Assembly (NCBI RefSeq): GCF_009671205.1
Contig: NZ_CP045309.1
Span: 1,798,001-1,862,000 of the forward strand
Length of the DNA: 64,000 bases
Source of the DNA: Micromonospora terminaliae
GTDB taxonomy: Bacteria; Actinomycetota; Actinomycetes; Mycobacteriales; Micromonosporaceae
Direction of reading: 5' to 3'
Below are positions 58,573 through 64,000 of this stretch, one piece after another; position 1 is the first letter of the stretch, and each line of letters opens with the position of its first letter. Under the pieces are notes generated by a model. That model worked only from the letters and a program-made list of their open reading frames with translations, did not search any database and was not told where the DNA came from. Position numbers and translations under genes: made by a program.

Positions 58573-61550
58573 CGGCCCGCCGCCAGGTCCGCGGCGGCTC
58601 GCCGGGCCGCGTCGGCCTCCTGCGGTCGCCCCGCGGCCGTCGCCGCGTCGGCCGTGAGGGACCAGAGCCGGCGCCGCGCCCACGGGAACTCCCGCTCCTG
58701 GAGCAGGTCCAGAGCGCGGCGGCACTCGTCCGCCGCGCCGGCCGTGTCGCCGTCCGCGTACCGGATCCGGGCCCGGCCCCAGGCGGCCCAGGCCTGGCAG
58801 CGTGGGTTGCCGCTGCGGCGGGCGGTGTCGTCGGCCTCGGCGAGCATCGCCGTCACGCCGTCGATCTCGCCCCGGTCCAGCCGGGTGTGCGCGAGCTGCA
58901 CGAGGGTGAACGCGCTCGCGTGGGGGGAGGGGTTGCGCTGCGCCTCGGCCGCCGCTTCCTCCAGCGTGGCGATCGCCTCGTCGAGCCGGCCGGCCTCGCG
59001 CAGCGCGATGCCGAGGTGCGCCAGGATCCCGGCGGGCAGCAGCAGGTCGCCCGCCTTCCGCGTCCACTCGAGGCTGCGGGCCCACTGCTCGGCGGACCGC
59101 TCGAAGGCGCCGGTCCGCAGATCCAGCAGCGCGTCGACGTAGTGGACCGTCCCGTGCCACCAGGGGTCGTCGGTCTCGCCCCGCTCGCGGACCGCCTGGG
59201 CGACCATCGCCCGGTACCGGTGCGGGTCGCCGTCGTACTGGCCCTCCCATGCGACGACCAGCCGGGAGGTGGCGGTGTTGGCCGGGTCGCCCAGGCGCTC
59301 GAACGCGAGCACGCTGTCGCGGGCAGCGGCCCGGGTCTGCGGGGTGGGGTAGTAGACGCCGAGCAGGCCGATCCGTTGCAGGGCGGCGGCCCGTGCGGCG
59401 GGCGTGGGGACGCCGGCGGCGAGCAGCGCGGTCAGGGCGCGCACCCCCTCGTACCGGGGGCCGTAGTTCCAGAACAGGAAGAGGGCGTCCGCCAGCCGCA
59501 GGCCGGCGTCGACCCCGTCGCGCCGGTCCAGGCAACGGTCGATCGCGGCGCGGAAGTTGTCGTGCTCCTCGGTCAGCCGCGCCCAGGCGTCGGCGTCGGA
59601 GCGCGCGTGCGGTCCGTACCGCTCGGCGAGTTCGGTGAAGTGGGTGAGGTGCCGGTCGCGGGCCGTCTCCGTCTCGCCGGCCTCGGCGAGCCGGGCAGCG
59701 GCGTACTCCCGGATGGTGACCAGCAGGCGGAACCGCCCGGTCGTCGGGTCCGGCACCACGAGGGACCGGTCGACCAGGCGGAAGAGCAGGTCGAGGACGT
59801 CGTCGGCGGGCAGGCCGTCGAACGCGCAGACCTGCTCGGCGGCGGGCAGGTCCCAGCCGCCGCGGAACACCGCCAGCCGGCGCAGCAGCCGCCGCTCGGC
59901 CTCGGAGAGCAGGTCGTGGCTCCAGTCGAGGGTGGCCCGCAACGTGCGGTGCCGTGCCTCGCTGGTTCGCGCGCCCGCCGTGAGCAGCTTGAACCGGTCG
60001 TGCAGGCGTGCCGCGATCTCGGCGGGCGGCAGCGCCTTGACCCGCGCGGCGGCCAGCTCGATGGCCAGCGGCATGCCGTCGAGCTGCCGGCAGATGTCGG
60101 CGACCACCGGCGCCGTCGTCTCGTCGAGGACGAACCCGGGGCGCACCGCCCGCGAGCGATCGACGAACAGGGCCACCGCCGGGCTGCCGTCCAGTCGCGT
60201 GGGATCGGCCGGCCCGTCGGGTACGCCGAGCGGCGCCACCGCGAGTTGGGTCTCGCCGGGTACGGCCAGCGCCTCCCGGCTGGTGGTCAGCACGGTCACC
60301 GCCGGACAGGCCGCGACGAGCTGCTCGACCAGTTCCGCGGCCTCATCGATGACGTGCTCGCAGTTGTCGACCACGAGCAGGGTGCGGTCGGCGCCGAGCC
60401 AGGCCACCAGCGCGGCGGTCGCGGCCGGTCCCGGCCCGCCGGCCGGTACGCCGAGCTGACCGGCGACCGCCTCGGGCAGGTCCGCCCCGCTCGGCAGGGC
60501 GGCCAGCCGGACCAGGTGCACCCGGTCGGCGAGGGCGTCGTCGACGTGGCGCGCCGCCTCCAGGGCGAGGGTGGTCTTGCCGACTCCGCCCGGCCCGGTC
60601 AGCGTCACCACCCGCGCCTCGCGCAGCCGGTCCAGGACGCGGTGCACGTCGTCCTGACGGCCGACGATCGAGGCGAGCCGGCGGGGCAGGTCGTCGCGTT
60701 GCGGGGCCCGGGAGGTGGGGACCGGCGGCGGCGCCGTCCGGGCCGGCTCGGCCACGGGCGGCGCGGCCGGCGCCGGGGCGGGCACCTGTTGGCGCAGGAT
60801 CGCCTCGGCGAGCGCCTGGAGTTCGGGTGCCGGGTCGATGCCCAGCTCGTCGGCGAGGCGGTGCCGCAGCGCGTGGTACGCGGTGAGGGCCTCCGCCTGC
60901 CGCCCGCCCCGGTAGAGCGCCAGCATCAGCAGCCGGTGCAGCCGCTCCCGCAGCGGGTGGGTGGCGACCAGCCGTTCCAGGTCGGCGACCGCCTCGGCCT
61001 GCCGGCCGGCGGCCAGCAGCAGCTCCAGGCGGTCCTCCACCGCCCCCAACCGCAGCTCCTCCAGGCGGGCAGCCTCCGCGAGGGCCCACTCGGCGTCACC
61101 GACGTCGGCCAGGGCGGGCCCCCGCCACAGCCGCAGCGCCTCGTCGAACCGGGACAGCGCCGCGGCCGGCCCGTCGCCGGTGGTGGCGCCGCGCGCCGAT
61201 TCCAGCAGCCGTTCGAAGCGGTACGCGTCCACCGTGTCCGCGGCGACCGCGAGCTGGTAGCCGGGGGCGCGGGTGACGAGCAGGTCGCCGCCGGCCCCGG
61301 CGGCCACGAGGGCGCGGCGCAGCTTGGACACCCGCAGCTGCAGCGCGTTCGTGGCGTCGGCCGGGGGCTGCTCGCCCCACAGCGCGTCGGTCAGCGCGTC
61401 CGCCGAGACCACCCGGCCCGCGGCCAGGACCAGCCGGGCCAGCAGCGCGCGGACCGCCGGGGCGAGCGGTGTGGCGGGGCGGCCGGCCACCTGGAGCTCG
61501 ACGGTGCCGAGCACCCCGAAGCTCACCGTGGGCTCGCTGTCCCGGCTCAT
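58569..61550 (-). CDS. AfsR-type SARP regulator (DBD-BTAD-NB-ARC-TPR)
   Basis: This is a 993-residue regulator. It has an OmpR-like DNA-binding domain (about 8-100, DALTDALWGEQPP), a BTAD (about 105-250, LWRGPALADVGDAEWA), an NTPase module (Walker A TLTGPGGVGKTT near 320, LLVVDNCEHV as Walker B) and a helical TPR-like C-terminus (about 640-990). I start at ATG 61550; longer frames extend into arginine-rich sequence. A weak GGGGATG precedes it. Unlike the small SARP at 13742, this is a large global-type member. Its neighbours are metal-binding and copper-transport genes rather than the core cluster, and the 11-bp-spaced GGACAG repeats around it are candidate targets. Confidence 0.93.
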   Translation of the reverse strand: MSRDSEPTVSFGVLGTVELQVAGRPATPLAPAVRALLARLVLAAGRVVSADALTDALWGEQPPADATNALQLRVSKLRRALVAAGAGGDLLVTRAPGYQLAVAADTVDAYRFERLLESARGATTGDGPAAALSRFDEALRLWRGPALADVGDAEWALAEAARLEELRLGAVEDRLELLLAAGRQAEAVADLERLVATHPLRERLHRLLMLALYRGGRQAEALTAYHALRHRLADELGIDPAPELQALAEAILRQQVPAPAPAAPPVAEPARTAPPPVPTSRAPQRDDLPRRLASIVGRQDDVHRVLDRLREARVVTLTGPGGVGKTTLALEAARHVDDALADRVHLVRLAALPSGADLPEAVAGQLGVPAGGPGPAATAALVAWLGADRTLLVVDNCEHVIDEAAELVEQLVAACPAVTVLTTSREALAVPGETQLAVAPLGVPDGPADPTRLDGSPAVALFVDRSRAVRPGFVLDETTAPVVADICRQLDGMPLAIELAAARVKALPPAEIAARLHDRFKLLTAGARTSEARHRTLRATLDWSHDLLSEAERRLLRRLAVFRGGWDLPAAEQVCAFDGLPADDVLDLLFRLVDRSLVVPDPTTGRFRLLVTIREYAAARLAEAGETETARDRHLTHFTELAERYGPHARSDADAWARLTEEHDNFRAAIDRCLDRRDGVDAGLRLADALFLFWNYGPRYEGVRALTALLAAGVPTPAARAAALQRIGLLGVYYPTPQTRAAARDSVLAFERLGDPANTATSRLVVAWEGQYDGDPHRYRAMVAQAVRERGETDDPWWHGTVHYVDALLDLRTGAFERSAEQWARSLEWTRKAGDLLLPAGILAHLGIALREAGRLDEAIATLEEAAAEAQRNPSPHASAFTLVQLAHTRLDRGEIDGVTAMLAEADDTARRSGNPRCQAWAAWGRARIRYADGDTAGAADECRRALDLLQEREFPWARRRLWSLTADAATAAGRPQEADAARRAAADLAAGR

Positions 61551-61678
61551 CGCATCCCCGTCCGCGGCGGCGGACACCCGGGGCCCGCTCCGGTCGCCCG
61601 GCGATCGCCCGGGCGGGCCCCATGGTACGTCCCGGCCGTCGCCGGAACGATCATCCGAGTGGCGGTGACCTGCACCGA

Positions 61679-62749
61679 TCAGGCCGGGACCGCCGGTCGG
61701 GCCGGCGCCGGCCGCCGGTCCTCGGCCAGCCGGGCTGCCAACACCTCGGCGTCCCGGCCGACCCAGCCGAGCACCGCCGAGCCCCGGGCGCGTTGCCAGG
61801 GCAGGCCCAGGAAATACAGCCCCGGCCAGTCCGTCACGCCTTCCCGCTGGACGGGCGCGCCGGACGGGTCCAGCACCGGCACCTGGAGCCAGGGATAGTG
61901 CGCGCGGAAGCCGGTCGCCCAGACCACCGCGTCCACCCGCCGCCGCCCGCCGCCGGCGAACCGGACGTGGTCCCCCTCGGCGTCCACCACCCGACCGACC
62001 CGGTCCACCCGGCGCAGCAACCCGGCCACGTCGGTGCCGATGATCGGGTTCTGGGCGGCGATCCGGCGACCCAGCCGGCTCTGCGGGCTCAGCCGCATGG
62101 TGCCCGACCGGGAGAACCACCAGAAGATGTCCCGGCCCAGCCAGCACTGCGGCAGCACCGGGCCGAGGGTCGGCGCGGCGAGCGCCACCCGGCGGCCGTC
62201 GTCGGCGAGTTCGGCGGCGATCTGCACCCCGGTGTTGCCCCCGCCGACCACCAGGACATCGTGTCCCGGCAGCTGGCCGGGCCGGCGGTACCGGGCGCTG
62301 TGCACCTGCGCGACCCGCGGCGCGAGCTTCCGGGCCACGTCGGGGATCCGGGGCGTGTGGAACGCCCCGGCCGCGACCACCACGCGCCGGGCCTGCAGGG
62401 TCCCGGTCGAGGTGTCGACCGTGAAGCCGCCGGCCGGGCCGGGACGGACCGACGTGACCCGGCAGCCGAGCCGGACCGGCAGGGCGAAGTGCGCGGCGTA
62501 CCGGGCCAGGTAGTCGGCGACCTCGTCCTTGCCGGGATGCCCGTCCGGGTCGCCGGGGAAGGGCAGGCCCGGCAGGGCGGAGAACCGGCGCGGGGTGAAC
62601 AGGGTCAGTGAGTCCCACCGCTGCCGCCAGGCGTCTCCGACGTGGTCGTGCGCGTCCAGGATCGCGAAGGGCACGCCGGCGCGGTGCAGGTGGTGGCCGA
62701 GCGCCAGCCCCGCCTGACCGCCCCCGACGATCACGGTGTCCAGGTCCAT
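61679..62749 (-). CDS. Flavin-containing monooxygenase / NAD(P)-binding oxidoreductase
   Basis: This is a 356-residue flavoprotein of the FMO/CzcO-like group: FAD loop VIVGGGQAGLALGHHL at residues 5-20, WDSLTLFTPRRFSALPG, and the NADPH loop VLVVGGGNTGVQIAAEL near residue 167. There is an ATGFR motif near residue 290. The ATG 62749 follows GGGGGGA by about 8 nt. It lies 23 nt downstream of the HMA chaperone gene, in the same direction, so co-transcription is likely. CzcO-like proteins often sit near metal-transport genes. The substrate is unknown. Confidence 0.92.
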   Translation of the reverse strand: MDLDTVIVGGGQAGLALGHHLHRAGVPFAILDAHDHVGDAWRQRWDSLTLFTPRRFSALPGLPFPGDPDGHPGKDEVADYLARYAAHFALPVRLGCRVTSVRPGPAGGFTVDTSTGTLQARRVVVAAGAFHTPRIPDVARKLAPRVAQVHSARYRRPGQLPGHDVLVVGGGNTGVQIAAELADDGRRVALAAPTLGPVLPQCWLGRDIFWWFSRSGTMRLSPQSRLGRRIAAQNPIIGTDVAGLLRRVDRVGRVVDAEGDHVRFAGGGRRRVDAVVWATGFRAHYPWLQVPVLDPSGAPVQREGVTDWPGLYFLGLPWQRARGSAVLGWVGRDAEVLAARLAEDRRPAPARPAVPA

Positions 62750-62772
62750 CGGTCCGTCCCCCCTCGTACCGG

Positions 62773-62970
62773 TCAGGCGACCTGGTGGCCGGCTTCGCCG
62801 ATGGCGGCCACCACCGCGGCCCGGTCGGCGTCGCCGTCGACCCGGACGGTTCGGGTCGCGAGGTCCACCGCCACGGCGCGGACGCCGGCGACGAGACCCA
62901 CCTCCTCCCGGATGGCGTCGACGCAGCGGCCGCAGCTGATCTTCGGCACGGAGAGCACGAGCTGGTTCAC
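62773..62970 (-). CDS. Copper-chaperone-like HMA protein
   Basis: This 65-residue HMA-domain protein has the metal site ISCGRCVDAI (CxxC), then VAVDLATRTVRVDGD and a C-terminal AIGEAGHQVA, the full CopZ-type layout. It is divergent from the copper ATPase gene, separated by a 219-bp region with repeated GGACAG/CTGTCC motifs. It probably delivers Cu(I) to that ATPase. Confidence 0.93.
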   Translation of the reverse strand: MNQLVLSVPKISCGRCVDAIREEVGLVAGVRAVAVDLATRTVRVDGDADRAAVVAAIGEAGHQVA

Positions 62971-63037
62971 GGTTCACTCCTTCGTCCGGCGGGCCGCCCT
63001 CCTGGTGGCCCTGCGGTTCGAACCGTGCCGGGAGGCG

Positions 63038-63099
63038 CTGTCCGCGCCCTGTCGCGTACCCCCGGCGGCGCCGACGGGTCGCGGACAGCGGGCGGACAG
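63038..63099. promoter_or_regulatory. Divergent operator candidate: two 11-bp-spaced repeat pairs
   Basis: CTGTCC/CTGTCG at 63038 and 63049 (facing the HMA chaperone gene) and GGACAG at 63083 and 63094 (facing the ATPase gene) each have an 11-bp period. The two pairs form a large inverted arrangement centred on the intergenic region. The pattern matches the site before the other HMA gene (58283-58299). An OmpR-fold or SARP protein is the expected binder. Confidence 0.5.
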
Positions 63100-63189
63100 C
63101 GGCGGCGGCGAGCGTGGCGTCACCGGCCGGCGAGAGCCGCCGGACCAGCGAGGGCGCCTGCGACGCCCCAGTACGAGAGGAGCAGTGCG

Positions 63190-64000
63190 ATGACGACACC
63201 GACGGTTGTCTCCGGCACGCTGGACATCGGCGGGATGACCTGTGCGTCCTGCGTCCGGCGGGTGGAGCGGGCGCTGAGCCGGGTCGAGGGCGTCGAGGCG
63301 GCCCAGGTCAACCTGGCGACCGAGACGGCGAGGGTGGTCTACGACCCCGCCCGGGTGGCCCCGCCGGCACTGACCGCAGCGGTGGAGCGAGCCGGCTACA
63401 CGGCCACCGTGCCGGCCGACGAGCCGCGTGAGCCGGGCGGGACGCCCGCGCCGGCGGCCGACGAGGACGCCGACCGGGCCCGCGCCGAGGAGCGGGAGGT
63501 CACCCGGCTCAAGCGGACCTGGCAGCTCACCCTGGCCACCGGGCTGTCCATGATGGTGCTGATGTACCTGCCGTTGTCCATCGACGCGATGGACTGGCTC
63601 ATGCCGGCGCTGCTGGTCGTCGCGACCGTCGTGCAGTTCGGCGCGGGCCGGCCCTTCTACCGGGCGGCCTGGGCGGCGGCGCGGCACGGCGGCGTCAACA
63701 TGCACACCCTGGTGGCCCTGGGCACCACCGTCGCCTACGGGTACAGCGCCTTCGTCACGCTCTGGCCGGCGGCCGCCGAACGGCTCGGCCTGCCGCTGCA
63801 CGTCTACTTCGAGATCTCCGTGGTGGTCATCGCGCTGGTGCTGACCGGGCGCTGGATGGAGGCCCGGGCGCGGCGGCAGACCGGCGCCGCGATCGGGGCG
63901 CTGCTCGGCCTGCGCCCGCGGACCGCGTGGGTGCTGCGCGACGGCGCCGAGGCCGAGGTGCCGGTGGACCAGGTCGTCGTGGGTGATCTGGTGCGGGTGC
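63190..64000 (+). CDS. copA: Copper-translocating P-type ATPase, 5' part
   Basis: The first 270 residues of a CopA-type P1B ATPase; the frame runs off the window. An N-terminal HMA domain has GGMTCASC (about 14-21), then an acidic linker, paired membrane helices from about residue 113 (LATGLSMMVLMYLPL and following), HGGVNMHTLVALGTT, and the start of the actuator domain (VVVGDLVRV). It exports Cu(I) using ATP. The catalytic DKTGT and CPC motifs lie beyond the end. AGAGGAG lies about 8 nt before the ATG. It is divergent from the chaperone gene. Confidence 0.95.
   Translation, partial: MTTPTVVSGTLDIGGMTCASCVRRVERALSRVEGVEAAQVNLATETARVVYDPARVAPPALTAAVERAGYTATVPADEPREPGGTPAPAADEDADRARAEEREVTRLKRTWQLTLATGLSMMVLMYLPLSIDAMDWLMPALLVVATVVQFGAGRPFYRAAWAAARHGGVNMHTLVALGTTVAYGYSAFVTLWPAAAERLGLPLHVYFEISVVVIALVLTGRWMEARARRQTGAAIGALLGLRPRTAWVLRDGAEAEVPVDQVVVGDLVRV

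Noticed and set aside
58212..61898. 1,228-codon plus-strand frame antisense to the AfsR-like gene
   Set aside because: Shadow frame of the SARP regulator, repetitive G/R/Q-rich sequence without motifs.

Overview
The DNA is very G+C-rich, uses GTG/TTG starts often, has strong GGAGG-type ribosome sites and carries SARP regulators. This points to a filamentous actinomycete; the overall style resembles Micromonosporaceae, but I cannot place it to genus from sequence alone. About 1-51.1 kb is one large hybrid NRPS/PKS biosynthetic region, or two abutting ones. About 51.2-64 kb is ordinary accessory/chromosomal sequence (acetyltransferases, sulfotransferase, ABC exporter, copper handling).

Left arm (1-14.5 kb). 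An operon reads rightward: the 3' end of an NRPS, a type II thioesterase, a FAD/NAD(P)-binding protein, a stand-alone adenylation (A) domain, an unusual thioesterase-like/carrier fusion, MbtH, the SbnA/SbnB pair that makes L-2,3-diaminopropionate (Dap), and a threonine-synthase-like PLP enzyme. Then come an alpha/beta hydrolase, a periplasmic-binding-protein homologue with no export signal, a MaoC-type hydratase, a DUF1702 protein and a small SARP activator.

Middle (14.6-22 kb). Reading leftward are a P450, a CalE7-like hot-dog thioesterase, a histidine kinase/response regulator pair and a branched-chain aminotransferase. A 2.2-kb stretch without a convincing gene follows.

Core (22.1-51.1 kb). 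A tightly coupled leftward operon (37478 to 22143) encodes PCP-C-A-PCP, then KS-AT-KR-DH-ACP, a LanB (lantibiotic dehydratase)-like enzyme, a short A-domain tail fused to a PCP, a C-A protein lacking exactly that tail, and a stand-alone thioesterase with Cys in the nucleophile elbow. Divergent from it are a luciferase-like monooxygenase, an MFS exporter and a 3,626-residue megasynthase (acyl ligase-ACP-KS-AT-ACP-luciferase-like monooxygenase-C-A-PCP-C). My reading is an acyl-primed lipopeptide or peptide-polyketide. It probably contains Dap, an alpha,beta-unsaturated malonate unit and a glycine-like residue, with a LanB-type dehydration of a carrier-bound residue. The product is unknown to me.

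Right arm (51.2-64 kb). Two GNAT acetyltransferases, a sulfotransferase, an M50-like membrane protease, a MacB/FtsX-type ABC exporter, an AfsR-type SARP regulator, a flavin monooxygenase, two small metal-binding proteins and the start of a copper P-type ATPase. GGACAG repeats spaced 11 bp apart precede the metal genes. Most novel: the LanB / split-A / C-A / Cys-thioesterase operon, the TE-like/PCP fusion, and the cytosolic binding-protein homologue.
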